A stretch of 24,913 nt of DNA from CAZTLE01 sp964614415 (GTDB taxonomy: Bacteria > Bacteroidota > Bacteroidia > Flavobacteriales > Flavobacteriaceae): positions 1 through 24,913 of the forward strand of contig CAZTLE010000039.1 of assembly GCA_964614415.1 (NCBI GenBank). The letters run 5' to 3'. A program made the translations under genes and the position numbers. The notes below the pieces were generated by a model, which made no database searches, had not been told where the DNA came from, and was given only the letters and a program-made list of their open reading frames with translations. This document shows positions 1 to 8,377 of this stretch, in pieces (the stretch's first letter is position 1; each line of letters opens with the position of its first letter).

Positions 1-1026
1 CCTGATCCCGATGGAATCCCCAATGAAATACAGGTACTCGACACCAATCAAAATCTGTCTGTCTATGCCACCGGATTCATCGGTGCCTCGGGCAACAACT
101 TCGACAATGCCGGAACATTGTATCAGTCTGACATCTTTGACAGCGGAATCTACAAGATCGTAGGCGGTGTTCGCACCTTTGTTACCGATGACGGGATAGT
201 TTCGCCTGTAGGAGTTGTTTTTGACTCCAATGACAACTTCTACGTATGCAATTGTGGAAACAATACCATAAGAAAGGTCACCCCGGGAGGAGTTTCCACA
301 CAGTTCTCATCGGGAACCGAGTTTAGTTGCCCCAATGGAATCACGATTGACGAAGATGACAATTTATATGTCGTTAATTTCTCCAATACAAATGTGGTGA
401 AAGTTGACACCAACGGCACGCCATCTGTTATAGCCAACACCCCCTCCGGCAATGGTCACATCGACTATGATCCCGGAACCAAAAACCTGTACATCGCTAG
501 TTTTGCAGGCCAGCAGATCTTCTATCTCAATAAGGATAACCCGGTCCTTACCGTCCTGTCCGGAACTGCCGGGGTTCGCGGGAACGATGATGGCCCGGTT
601 GGAAGCGCTACTTTCTCCAATCCGAATGGTATTGCCGTAACACAAACCGGAGATTCAATCTATGTAAACAGTGCGGTTAATATCACCGGAGCCGATTTGA
701 ATCCACAATATGTACGGTTGATAACCGGGGTTCTTGATTTTCTCTCTACCGAGGACAACGCGATCAGCTATAATGTAAAAGCCTATCCCAACCCTGTGGA
801 AGACCAATTTATCATCGAGGCTGATCTTCGATCGGATTATTCGGATCTGGTTTTTACGATATTGGACGTTTCCGGAAAAAAGCTTATTGAAAAGAAGGGG
901 CTTGACACGTCAAACTATTACTTGAAGTCGAAAATTGACCTCTCCGGTCTCGCTTCGGGTATCTATCTGTATACCCTTAATAGCAACGGGACTCAGTTGT
1001 TCAACGGCAAACTTATTAAGCGATAG
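1..1026 (+). CDS. Secreted NHL-repeat protein with T9SS C-terminal sorting domain (5' partial)
   Basis: The frame is open from the first base, so the N-terminus and any signal peptide lie outside the window; 341 residues are visible. Most of the fragment is made of NHL-type beta-propeller blades, seen as repeated units of the type 'P-x-G-[IV]-x-[IV]-D-x-x-[DG]-N-[LF]-Y-V' followed by 'N..[IV].K[VI]...G', for example around window positions 205-300, 325-420 and 610-680. The last ~85 residues (from about base 770) form a Por-secretion-tail domain: the 'AYPNPVEDQFII' start, a 'DVSGKKL' strand, the 'LASGIYLYTL' strand and a basic 'KLIKR' end. In Bacteroidota this domain routes proteins through the type IX system to the cell surface or medium. 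NHL propellers usually bind proteins or ligands, but no enzyme motif is visible, so the actual job is unknown. The family call is strong, the function is not. Confidence 0.88.
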   Translation, partial: PDPDGIPNEIQVLDTNQNLSVYATGFIGASGNNFDNAGTLYQSDIFDSGIYKIVGGVRTFVTDDGIVSPVGVVFDSNDNFYVCNCGNNTIRKVTPGGVSTQFSSGTEFSCPNGITIDEDDNLYVVNFSNTNVVKVDTNGTPSVIANTPSGNGHIDYDPGTKNLYIASFAGQQIFYLNKDNPVLTVLSGTAGVRGNDDGPVGSATFSNPNGIAVTQTGDSIYVNSAVNITGADLNPQYVRLITGVLDFLSTEDNAISYNVKAYPNPVEDQFIIEADLRSDYSDLVFTILDVSGKKLIEKKGLDTSNYYLKSKIDLSGLASGIYLYTLNSNGTQLFNGKLIKR

Positions 1027-1027
1027 G

Positions 1028-1049
1028 CAACCAAATGGGTCATTGGTTG
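1028..1049 (+). terminator. Possible weak stem-loop after NHL/T9SS gene
   Basis: CAACCAA (1028-1034) pairs perfectly with TTGGTTG (1043-1049) around an 8-nt loop, two bases after the stop codon. No T-run follows, so it may be a 3'-end stabiliser rather than a true intrinsic terminator. Confidence 0.3.
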
Positions 1050-1281
1050 AAATGGTGCACCGGAGGGAAATGGATATTTGTTACTTCGTTTCCCTCACCC
1101 CCTTTCACAGGCAAATGACATACTAACAACAGTACCTTACGACCCTGGGGAGTTGCGGTTTTCGATCTTAGAATTCCGATTTTGGATTTTAGAATTTCGG
1201 GGTTAGGTGTGAGGTATGAGGAGTGAGGAGAAGCAAGAACCAAGACTTCGAAATTCATTGGACTTTGGGATTTAGAACCTG

Positions 1282-1297
1282 CCCGTCCGCAGACGGG
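1282..1297. repeat. Short GC-rich inverted repeat
   Basis: CCCGTC (1282-1287) and GACGGG (1292-1297) form a perfect 6-bp stem with a CGCA loop. There is no T-run, so it is not a classical terminator; it looks like a repetitive extragenic palindrome. Confidence 0.5.
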
Positions 1298-1316
1298 TTT
1301 GGAATTTGGAATTTTT

Positions 1317-1337
1317 ACCCTGAGCTTGCCGAAGGGT
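1317..1337. repeat. Imperfect palindrome, copy 1 (CCCTGAGCTTGCCGAAGGG core)
   Basis: The 21-base element is an imperfect palindrome (ACCCT...AGGGT outer arms). The preceding bases AATTTTT and the whole element are shared with a copy at 5531-5551, differing only by C versus T in the middle. Both copies lie downstream of genes in gene-free DNA. Confidence 0.6.
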
Positions 1338-1354
1338 GGGATTTGGGATTTACC

Positions 1355-2287
1355 CTATTTGTAGATAGCAACAACCCTTTCTCCTTCCGAAGTTTGACTC
1401 CCCCGATACATCCCTTCCGTATTAAATGGCATTGCAACTGCGCCTTTTGAGTCCACTGCAATTAATCCGCCATCTCCTCCGATACTCAGGACGCGTTGAT
1501 AAATTACTTCCGAAGCGGCATCTTGTAGAGACATTCCTTTGTATTCCATGAGACAGGAAACATCGTATGCCACCACACCTCTGATAAAAAATTCTCCACT
1601 ACCGGTACAACTTACAGCACAGGTCTTGTTATTGGCATAATTACCCGACCCGACGATGGGACTGTCGCCAATACGGCCCCACTTCTTATTGGTCATACCA
1701 CCCGTAGAGGTAGCCGCTGCCAGGTCTCCATGTATGTCGAGAGCGACGGCCCCCACTGTTCCGAATTTTGAATCTTTCTTTACGCTGTGATCCAATTGAA
1801 AGGCGTCGGTTCCTTTGATCTCCTGCCACTGTTGATATCGGAATTCGTCATAAAAAAACGATGATTCTTCTTCCGTATACCCCAGGGATCGGGCGAATTG
1901 CATCGCACCTTCCCCGGCCATGAAGACATGCTCGCTTTGCTCCATCACATCCCTGGCGAGTGACACCGGATTCCGTATTCCCGAAATAAGGGAAACTGCG
2001 CCTGCCTGCAAGGTCTTCCCTTCCATGATTGCCGCATCCATTTCGTGGGTCCCTTCCGCCGTGAAAACACTCCCTCGACCCGCATTGAACAACGGGGAAT
2101 CCTCGAGAACTTTTACCGACGCTTCGACCGCATCTATGGAGGAACCTCCATTGGACAGTATCGAATATCCAGCATCAAGTGCACTCTCAAGTGCCGATGT
2201 GTAGGCAGCCTCCTTTTCAGGCGTCATTTGCCCCTTTAGCAAGGTTCCGGCCCCTCCGTGAATCGCTATGGAAAATGGTGAGTTCAT
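1355..2287 (-). CDS. Isoaspartyl peptidase / L-asparaginase (Ntn-hydrolase, plant type)
   Basis: The 310-residue protein matches the type 2 asparaginase/isoaspartyl dipeptidase family (IaaA-like), which hydrolyses beta-aspartyl peptides from damaged proteins and also L-asparagine. It starts with the family hallmark 'IAIHGGAGT' (residues 7-15), has 'NAGRGSVF' (68-75) and 'MDAAIM' (83-88), and carries the autocleavage site 'GTVGAVALD' with the predicted nucleophile Thr177. The downstream 'ATSTGGMTNK' and 'GSGNYA' segments match the substrate pocket of the family. No signal peptide is evident, so it is probably cytoplasmic. The proenzyme should split before Thr177 into alpha and beta chains. The ATG at 2287 is supported by an AAAGGAG sequence just upstream, rare in this phylum. 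It is a single-gene unit, convergent with the NHL gene and divergent from polA. Confidence 0.93.
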   Translation of the reverse strand: MNSPFSIAIHGGAGTLLKGQMTPEKEAAYTSALESALDAGYSILSNGGSSIDAVEASVKVLEDSPLFNAGRGSVFTAEGTHEMDAAIMEGKTLQAGAVSLISGIRNPVSLARDVMEQSEHVFMAGEGAMQFARSLGYTEEESSFFYDEFRYQQWQEIKGTDAFQLDHSVKKDSKFGTVGAVALDIHGDLAAATSTGGMTNKKWGRIGDSPIVGSGNYANNKTCAVSCTGSGEFFIRGVVAYDVSCLMEYKGMSLQDAASEVIYQRVLSIGGDGGLIAVDSKGAVAMPFNTEGMYRGSQTSEGERVVAIYK

Positions 2288-2291
2288 GGTT

Positions 2292-2312
2292 CTCCTTTCT
2301 ACTACAAAAATA
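2292..2312 (-). promoter_or_regulatory. -7 element and Shine-Dalgarno of the isoaspartyl peptidase gene
   Basis: On the minus strand TATTTTTG (2305-2312) fits the Bacteroidota -7 consensus TAnnTTTG. No clear -33 TTG is seen at the usual distance. An AAAGGAG Shine-Dalgarno-like sequence (2292-2298) ends 4 bases before the ATG and helps fix the start. The leader would be very short, about 10-15 nt. Confidence 0.5.
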
Positions 2313-2339
2313 GTATAATCGCTATAGATAAACTGGTCA

Positions 2340-2432
2340 TAACGATCGTTTATTTGCTGATTTGTTGATCTGTTTATTAGTCATTCAACAATCAACATTC
2401 CTTGTTCGATATTCGACATTCAACAAGAAGTT
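2340..2432. repeat. Word-like AT-rich repeat region upstream of polA
   Basis: The stretch contains degenerate tandem words such as TTGCTGATTTGTTGATCTG and CAACAATCAACATTCC, followed by TTCGATATTCGACATTCAAC. There is no ORF or stable hairpin. It resembles low-complexity intergenic repeats that I associate with flavobacterial genomes. Confidence 0.4.
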
Positions 2433-2465
2433 TCGTAGTTTTAAACTCTTCTATAAGCAACAAGC

Positions 2466-5309
2466 ATGTCCGATAAAAAAAGACTTTTTCTCCTAGACGC
2501 CTACGCCCTTATTTTTCGTGGTTATTATGCCTTCATAAAGAACCCCCGTATTAACTCCAAGGGAATGGATACCTCAGCCATTCTGGGTTTTACCAATTCC
2601 CTGCTGGATGTCATTAAGCGTGAACGTCCGGATCACCTGGCTGTTTGTTTCGATAAAGGAGGCAGTGTGGCGCGTACTGAGATGTTTCCGGAATACAAAG
2701 CCAACCGGGACGAAACGCCCGAAGCCATCCAAATTGCCGTTCCCTATATTGAAAAGATCCTCACCGCCATGCACATCCCTATTATGGTCAAGGAAGGATA
2801 CGAAGCCGACGACATCATAGGAACGCTTTCCAAAAAGGCGGAAAAAGAGGGCTACCAAACCTATATGGTGACCTCCGATAAGGATTACGCACAGTTGGTA
2901 AGCGAAAATATTTTTATGTACCGGCCCCAGTTTGGTGGAGGCTATGAGACCTGGGGAATTAAAGAGGTACAGGAAAAGTTCGAAGTAGAGCGTCCCGAAC
3001 AGGTGATCGATTTCCTGGGGATGATGGGAGATTCGGTAGACAATATTCCCGGACTTCCCGGAGTAGGTGAAAAGACCGCCAAGAAGTTCATCAAAGCCTA
3101 TGGCAGCATGGAAGGGCTGTTAGAAAATATCGATGACCTCAAAGGCAAGATGAAGGAGAAGGTCGAGGCCAATAAGGAACTGGGAATGCTTTCTAAAGAA
3201 CTCGCAAAGATAATGCTCGACGTTCCTGTGGAATTCGATGCCAGCGATTTTGAACTTTCCGAACCCAATATAAAGGAAGTAACCGAAGTGTTCGAAGAAC
3301 TGGAATTTCGAACCGCGCTTAATAACTTCCTCAAGGCGTTCTCGGCCGAAAGCGCTTCGGAGGCAAAGCCGGCATCCGCAACGGCTACAGCAACTGAGAA
3401 GAAATCGACCAAAAAATCAACCGCAGGTGCCGGGCAGTTTTCCCTTTTCGGAGGCGATGGAGCCCCCTCGGAAGAAGCCCAGGCCTACACCACCCGAAAC
3501 ACGAACGACAAAGTGCCGCATTTCTACCAGACCGTTCAGCCGGGATTGGGTATGGAGTTGTTCCTCAAGGCACTCATGCAACAGACCGATGTTTGTTTCG
3601 ATACGGAAACCACCGGGATTAATCCCATAACGGCCGAGCTGGTGGGTATTGCCTTCTCCTGGGAAGGTGGGAAAGGCTTCTATCTTCCTTTTCCCGAAGA
3701 TCGTGAAGCTGCTCAGCAGTTGATTGAAGAAGTGCGTCCGTTCTTCGAATCGGAGGACAACTGCAAAATCGGACAAAACCTGAAGTATGACATCAAGGTG
3801 CTGGCGAAATACGGAGTGGAAGTAAAAGGCCGGCTGTTTGATACGATGCTTGCTCATTATCTTATCAATCCCGATATGCGGCACAATATGGATGTATTGG
3901 CAGAAACCTATCTGAACTATTCCCCCATTTCCATCGAGACACTTATTGGAAAGAAGGGAAAGAATCAATTATCGATGCGCGAGGTGCCGCTTGACAAACA
4001 AACCGAATATGCCGTTGAGGATGCGGATATTACCCTGCAGCTAAAACACTATTTCGAAGAAGAGCTGGATGAAGCCAACACCCAAAAGCTGTTCGATGAT
4101 ATCGAAGTGCCGCTGTTGCGTGTACTCGCCGATATGGAGTTGGAAGGCATTAACCTCGACAAATCCTTCCTTGAGAATCTTTCTACGGAACTGGATTCGG
4201 ATATCAAGAAACTCGAACAGGATATCTATGATGCGGCAGGTGAAGAGTTTAATATCGGTTCCCCGCGACAACTGGGAGTTATCCTCTTTGAAAAAATGAA
4301 ATTGGTCGACAAACCCAAGAAGACCAAGACCGGACAGTATTCCACGGCAGAGGATGTGCTTTCCTATCTGGCCAAAGACCATAAAATCATTCAGGATGTG
4401 CTCAGCTATCGTGGACTCACCAAACTTAAGAGTACCTACGTGGATGCCCTTCCCGAACAGGTAGAAGAAGCTACCGGACGGGTTCATACCAACTATATGC
4501 AAACCGTAGCTGCCACGGGACGACTGGCGAGTAATGATCCGAACCTGCAAAACATTCCGATCCGGACTGAGCGCGGCCGACAGATACGAAAGGCATTTAT
4601 TCCAAGGGATAAAGATCACGTCCTGCTTGCGGCAGATTACTCACAGATCGAACTGCGTATCATCGCTGCGCTGAGTGAAGAAGAGAATATGATCAATGCC
4701 TTTAAGAACGGTGAAGATATTCACGCGTCAACGGCAGCGCGTGTTTTCAACGTACCACTGGACGAAGTGACCCGCGAACAGCGAGGCAATGCCAAGACGG
4801 TAAACTTTGGGATCATATACGGGGTATCTGCCTTTGGGCTGAGTAACCAGACCGACCTCTCCCGCTCTGAAGCCAAAGAGTTGATCGACACCTACTACAA
4901 TACCTATCCCAAACTTCGGGATTACATGGACAATCAGGTGGCCTTTGCCCGGGATAACGGGTATGTGCAAACCGTTTCCGGACGCCGCAGGTACCTAAAA
5001 GACATCAACAGTCGAAATGCCGTGGTACGCGGAGCCGCCGAACGAAATGCCGTGAATGCACCCATACAGGGAAGTGCCGCCGATATTATCAAGATTGCAA
5101 TGATCAATATCCACAAGCGCATGACCGAAGCCAACTACAAAAGTAAAATGTTGTTGCAGGTGCATGACGAATTGGTGTTCGACGTATACAAACCCGAGCT
5201 GGAAGAACTCAAGGAGCTTATTAAAACTGAAATGGAAAGCGCTTACGAACTGGCCGTTCCCCTTGATGTGGAATTAGGATTGGGACAGGACTGGCTAGAG
5301 GCTCACTAG
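2466..5309 (+). CDS. polA: DNA polymerase I
   Basis: The 947-residue protein has the full three-domain layout. Residues 1-290 form the 5'-3' exonuclease/flap endonuclease domain (start 'LFLLDAYALIFRGYYA', 'EADDIIGTL', 'GDSVDNIPGLPGVGEKTA'). A low-complexity linker rich in Ala/Thr/Lys/Ser covers about 300-335. The 3'-5' proofreading domain (about 345-540) keeps its acidic residues: 'DTETTG' from Asp379, 'GQNLKYDIKVL' and 'YAVEDADITLQL'. The polymerase domain (about 560-947) has motif A 'DYSQIELR' (Asp724), motif B 'RGNAKTVNFGIIYG' and motif C 'VHDE' (899-902). So polymerase, proofreading and flap-nuclease activities all look intact; some other bacterial Pol I enzymes have lost proofreading residues. 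It fills gaps in DNA repair and removes Okazaki primers in the cytoplasm. It stands alone and its start ATG has no Shine-Dalgarno sequence. Confidence 0.98.
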   Translation: MSDKKRLFLLDAYALIFRGYYAFIKNPRINSKGMDTSAILGFTNSLLDVIKRERPDHLAVCFDKGGSVARTEMFPEYKANRDETPEAIQIAVPYIEKILTAMHIPIMVKEGYEADDIIGTLSKKAEKEGYQTYMVTSDKDYAQLVSENIFMYRPQFGGGYETWGIKEVQEKFEVERPEQVIDFLGMMGDSVDNIPGLPGVGEKTAKKFIKAYGSMEGLLENIDDLKGKMKEKVEANKELGMLSKELAKIMLDVPVEFDASDFELSEPNIKEVTEVFEELEFRTALNNFLKAFSAESASEAKPASATATATEKKSTKKSTAGAGQFSLFGGDGAPSEEAQAYTTRNTNDKVPHFYQTVQPGLGMELFLKALMQQTDVCFDTETTGINPITAELVGIAFSWEGGKGFYLPFPEDREAAQQLIEEVRPFFESEDNCKIGQNLKYDIKVLAKYGVEVKGRLFDTMLAHYLINPDMRHNMDVLAETYLNYSPISIETLIGKKGKNQLSMREVPLDKQTEYAVEDADITLQLKHYFEEELDEANTQKLFDDIEVPLLRVLADMELEGINLDKSFLENLSTELDSDIKKLEQDIYDAAGEEFNIGSPRQLGVILFEKMKLVDKPKKTKTGQYSTAEDVLSYLAKDHKIIQDVLSYRGLTKLKSTYVDALPEQVEEATGRVHTNYMQTVAATGRLASNDPNLQNIPIRTERGRQIRKAFIPRDKDHVLLAADYSQIELRIIAALSEEENMINAFKNGEDIHASTAARVFNVPLDEVTREQRGNAKTVNFGIIYGVSAFGLSNQTDLSRSEAKELIDTYYNTYPKLRDYMDNQVAFARDNGYVQTVSGRRRYLKDINSRNAVVRGAAERNAVNAPIQGSAADIIKIAMINIHKRMTEANYKSKMLLQVHDELVFDVYKPELEELKELIKTEMESAYELAVPLDVELGLGQDWLEAH

Positions 5310-5324
5310 GCCACTGCGTGGCAA

Positions 5325-5400
5325 ATCGCAAATTCCAATCTCCAAATTCCAAACAAGATATATTTGGACGTTTGGGTTTTGGGATTTGATTTTTGAAATT
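5325..5400. repeat. Degenerate CAAATTCCAA-type repeat after polA
   Basis: The run of CAAATTCCAATCTCCAAATT-type words is followed by the inverse words GTTTGGGTTTTGGGATTTG, giving an imperfect inverted repeat. The words are related to the GGAATTTGGAATTT / GGGATTTGGG words at 1301-1350. Confidence 0.45.
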
Positions 5401-5403
5401 CAA

Positions 5404-5439
5404 AAAAGGCACTTCTCAAATCATTGAAAAGCACCTTTT
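5404..5439. terminator. Bidirectional intrinsic terminator between polA and the DUF5916 gene
   Basis: AAAAGG (5404-5409) pairs with CCTTTT (5434-5439) and CTTCTCAA (5412-5419) pairs with TTGAAAAG (5424-5431) with one mismatch. A 2x2 internal loop (CA/CA) and a 4-nt ATCA loop separate the arms. A-runs and T-runs at both ends suit termination of the two convergent genes. Confidence 0.6.
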
Positions 5440-5530
5440 CGCAAAGTGGTCTAACCACCAATCTTAACAGTTTACTTTTTACTCCTAATTTCCTAACCGC
5501 ACTTTTTGGTATTTGTGATTTAAAATTTTT

Positions 5531-5551
5531 ACCCTGAGCTTGTCGAAGGGT
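5531..5551. repeat. Imperfect palindrome, copy 2 (CCCTGAGCTTGTCGAAGGG core)
   Basis: This element is the same as the one at 1317-1337 except for one central base and has the same AATTTTT lead-in. It lies 18 bases past the 3' end of the DUF5916 gene. Confidence 0.6.
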
Positions 5552-5568
5552 GAAATTTCCGTTTCGGC

Positions 5569-8262
5569 CTAAAGGACGAAACGGTACGTGGCCTTTACCA
5601 GGAATGTATTCTGTGGCCGGGCACTGAACAGTTGACTATCGATGATCGATCCGAAGTCGTTATCCGGGTCCCCTATCCCATTAATTCCTTGCGACCACAC
5701 CAGGAAGATCTCAGAGCCGGGAATGTACTCCCAGCGCACTACGAGGTTCCCTCTGAATTGTACAAAAGCAAAATCGGGATCCCCAAAGGAATAGTCTGTC
5801 GTACCGTCCTGGTCTTCATCAACAAGGTAAGCACCATTGTCCAGGGTGATCTGGTTAGTATTGTACCAGGTAACTCTGTCATTGAGATTTGCCGCAATGG
5901 GATCGTTCACATAGTTGAAATTGGAAAATTTCGCCTTGAAAATGAACGGCTGTCCGTAATATTGAATTGTGAGATTCGGATTGATATTGTAGTTAACCCG
6001 TAAGGTCGTACTGAGTGTCTCATTGTCAATCTCTCCCAGAATATACCGTGGTGTATCTCCAAAAGCGGTTTCCGTGACATATTGTGTCTTGTTCGGGTTG
6101 TTCGAGTATTCCGTGATCAAAGACAGATTTAGTGAGTTTAGTGGCTGGTAAAACAACCGCAATACATAACGCTGGAAGGAAAAATTGTCCTGTCCGGCAA
6201 ATGAATTGACGTATCCCACATGGGCATTCAGCTTCTTCCGACTATCCATTCCGGAGAAAATAAAGAAAAAGTTCTCGTCGTTCCATCGCCATCTGGGGCC
6301 CCCTCGCAATACGGTGTTCGAGAAAATGCGGGGCTTATGTCCGAAACCTGCCTCACTCCACCAGTTGTTTTTCCAGTTGATGAATCCGTTGAGTTCGTAC
6401 TGAATACGATTGTAGTTTCCTTCAAAATCAAAGGATGTAAACTGATTTAGTCCAATATTCGCCTGACGGAACCAACTCGTTGCTTTGTTCCACAATCGTC
6501 TTACATTGGCATACTGCCGTATCTCGTCGGCCTGGCGTAAGAAACCAATATCGTTCAGTTCCAGTTCCGGAGAACGCCAGTTCCCTCCAATATTGAATCG
6601 CCAGTCTCCACCGGTAGCACGCTGGCCAATCTCAAACCGACCTCCCGTTCCGGTAAGTGAGGTACGCGTAGGATCTACCTCCACGTGACCTGCATCGGTT
6701 CGTTGAAACAAGTGCGTAAGCGAACGCTGCGTTAGCTCAATGGCTTGCGGACTTCCGTTTACCGTACTCATGATCGCGCTCCCTTCTACATAGTATTTTC
6801 GTTCTTTCCAGTTGTGCTGAAAGTCGATACCTCCACTATATGCATTCTTCCGAAGAAAATCCAGGTTCCCTTCCAGCTTTCTGTTGGTCGCCGTGAAGAT
6901 TCCCCCGATGAATGAATTTCTATCATTAAAATCTTTTTGAACCCTGTTTACCGAATAAAAAGTGAGGGGTTCCACGATCTCTTCACGTCGCTCACCCACT
7001 TCCTCCAAACCATCAAGTACGGCCTGATCTGTATTGAGATCGATTTCGGCAAATTCTTTATCCGTTAAGCTTGTCAATATTCCTATGGCCCATCCGTCTT
7101 TGGTTTTACCACTAAACTTAGAAGCCCCTAAAATGGTCGAGGCGATCGGGATGTCGGCAAACTCGCCTTTACTACCGTCGGCAGTCGTAAATCCTTGAGG
7201 AGCCCTCCCGATTCGTCTTGAAAAGAACAGGTTGTCGGCGCCGCCACCTACGCGGAAATCGAAAACGTTCTTATTCTCGACAAAGAACGGTCTCCGCTCC
7301 TGGAAGAAGATCTCAAAACCATCTAGTGCCACAGCTCCCGGATCGGCATCTACCTGCCCGAAATCCGGATTGATCGTTAGATCCAGAGTGAGGTCATTGG
7401 TCACCCCGATCTTGGCGTCCAAACCACCTGTCAAATTTGTATTGCTACCATCCCGGAAAGGGTTTCCAGGCACGGGTTCGAACGTATCCAGTTGCCCTAC
7501 GGTATACGGTTGTATTTCCAGTTGCTTTTGGGGTTTTAGTCCTTTCAACCCGCGTAGCTCACCGAACTCACTTACCCATCCCGGAGGATTGGCTGGCAAC
7601 GGTTGCCATAGGGATCGCTCTTCATTTCTGAAATAGCGCCGTGTAGACTGAATTCCCCACACCTGATCATCGTCATTACCAAAACGCAGCTGACTTAGCG
7701 GAATACGTATTTCAGCTGTCCAACCATCATCATCGATCTTGGTCCGCAGATACCAGATAGGGTTCCAGCTATCGTCAAAATTTCCATTGTTAGAAATGAA
7801 TTCATCTCCCTTTACTCCGGAGGCTGAAGCCGTAAACGAAAATCCCGATCGGTCGTCGTTGAAACTATCGATATTGATCTCTACCCAATCACCCGGAAAG
7901 TCATCCCGGCGGCCCATACGTTTTTCAATAGTATTAGGATCGGCCTGATAACATTTAAATGCCACATACAGATTCTTATCGTCATAAACGATCTTCATTT
8001 TAGTCTGCTCACTGGGATCGGTCCCTACATCAGGTTGGAATTCTACGTAATCTGAGGTCCATTCTACTGCCTCCCAGGCAGGATCGTCCAGGACTCCGTC
8101 AATGGATATCGCTTCCATACCGGCTACTGAGGTCGTGGTGTATGAACGTCTCTCATAAGAGACGGTTTCAGCCTCGTTTTCGGCTTCGTCCTGAGCGTTT
8201 GCAAAAGAGTAAATAAATAGGAATAGTGTTAGGAGTAGAGTGTGCGCCCGGTTAAAATACAT
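5569..8262 (-). CDS. DUF5916 outer-membrane protein with N-terminal CBM9-like domain
   Basis: The 897-residue protein begins with a signal peptide (basic start, hydrophobic 'LLLTLFLFIYSFANA', cleavage before 'QDEA'). Residues ~45-230 look like a family 9 carbohydrate-binding-type domain: 'SIDGVLDDPAWEAVEW', 'TKMKIVYDDKNLYVAFKCY', 'DWVEINIDSFNDDRSGF'. The rest matches DUF5916, a Bacteroidota family with many aromatic-rich alternating strands and an outer-membrane beta-barrel character; 'FFQERRPFFVENKNVFDF' and the final 'KATYRFVL' strand, ending in a hydrophobic residue as barrels do, are typical. Biochemical function is not established for the family; a role in glycan or metabolite handling at the outer membrane is only inferred from the CBM9-like part. 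It diverges from the kelch lipoprotein gene, and the shared upstream region has a 20-bp palindrome. There is no SusC/SusD pair nearby. Confidence 0.87.
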   Translation of the reverse strand: MYFNRAHTLLLTLFLFIYSFANAQDEAENEAETVSYERRSYTTTSVAGMEAISIDGVLDDPAWEAVEWTSDYVEFQPDVGTDPSEQTKMKIVYDDKNLYVAFKCYQADPNTIEKRMGRRDDFPGDWVEINIDSFNDDRSGFSFTASASGVKGDEFISNNGNFDDSWNPIWYLRTKIDDDGWTAEIRIPLSQLRFGNDDDQVWGIQSTRRYFRNEERSLWQPLPANPPGWVSEFGELRGLKGLKPQKQLEIQPYTVGQLDTFEPVPGNPFRDGSNTNLTGGLDAKIGVTNDLTLDLTINPDFGQVDADPGAVALDGFEIFFQERRPFFVENKNVFDFRVGGGADNLFFSRRIGRAPQGFTTADGSKGEFADIPIASTILGASKFSGKTKDGWAIGILTSLTDKEFAEIDLNTDQAVLDGLEEVGERREEIVEPLTFYSVNRVQKDFNDRNSFIGGIFTATNRKLEGNLDFLRKNAYSGGIDFQHNWKERKYYVEGSAIMSTVNGSPQAIELTQRSLTHLFQRTDAGHVEVDPTRTSLTGTGGRFEIGQRATGGDWRFNIGGNWRSPELELNDIGFLRQADEIRQYANVRRLWNKATSWFRQANIGLNQFTSFDFEGNYNRIQYELNGFINWKNNWWSEAGFGHKPRIFSNTVLRGGPRWRWNDENFFFIFSGMDSRKKLNAHVGYVNSFAGQDNFSFQRYVLRLFYQPLNSLNLSLITEYSNNPNKTQYVTETAFGDTPRYILGEIDNETLSTTLRVNYNINPNLTIQYYGQPFIFKAKFSNFNYVNDPIAANLNDRVTWYNTNQITLDNGAYLVDEDQDGTTDYSFGDPDFAFVQFRGNLVVRWEYIPGSEIFLVWSQGINGIGDPDNDFGSIIDSQLFSARPQNTFLVKATYRFVL

Positions 8263-8357
8263 TGCCTAGTTAGTTTGTGGTCTAAGAGACTGTAAAAACG
8301 GAAGACCGTGACAGATTTAGTATTCAATTATGATAAGTTTAACTTTTGAAATCCCAC

Positions 8358-8377
8358 TTTAACATTCGAATGTTAAA
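8358..8377. promoter_or_regulatory. Perfect 20-bp palindrome, candidate operator in a divergent promoter region
   Basis: TTTAACATTCGAATGTTAAA reads the same on both strands with no spacer or mismatch. It lies 96 bases before the DUF5916 start and 73 bases before the lipoprotein start, where a dimeric regulator could control either or both genes. No T-run follows and the arms would leave no hairpin loop, so a DNA-binding site is more likely than a terminator. The cognate regulator is not in the window. Confidence 0.5.

Larger units (their letters stand above)
1027..1354. repeat. Gene-free intergenic region with flavobacterial-type simple repeats and two small palindromes
   Basis: This 328-base stretch between convergent genes has no convincing gene. 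From about 1157 to 1350 it consists of degenerate word-like repeats (variants of GATTTTGGATTTTAGAATTT, GTGAGGTATGAGGAGTGAGGAG, GGAATTTGGAATTT and GGGATTTGGGATTT). Two compact palindromes sit inside: CCCGTC-CGCA-GACGGG at 1282-1297 and CCCTGAGCTTGCCGAAGGG at 1318-1336. The second recurs with one base change at 5532-5550. I recall repeats of this style from intergenic regions of other flavobacterial genomes, but cannot confirm it here. Confidence 0.6.

Noticed and set aside
1223..1450. 75-codon plus-strand open frame in the repeat region
   Set aside because: It runs through low-complexity repeats into the 3' end of the isoaspartyl peptidase gene on the other strand, and the peptide resembles nothing I know.
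3417..4619. Two long minus-strand open frames (183 and 192 codons) within polA
   Set aside because: They are antisense to conserved polymerase and exonuclease domains, have no recognisable protein features, and are expected by chance opposite a strongly coding strand.
5446..5458. Small hairpin GTGGT-CTA-ACCAC after the polA terminator
   Set aside because: A 5-bp stem with a 3-nt loop and no T-run is too weak to call, and a better terminator is adjacent.
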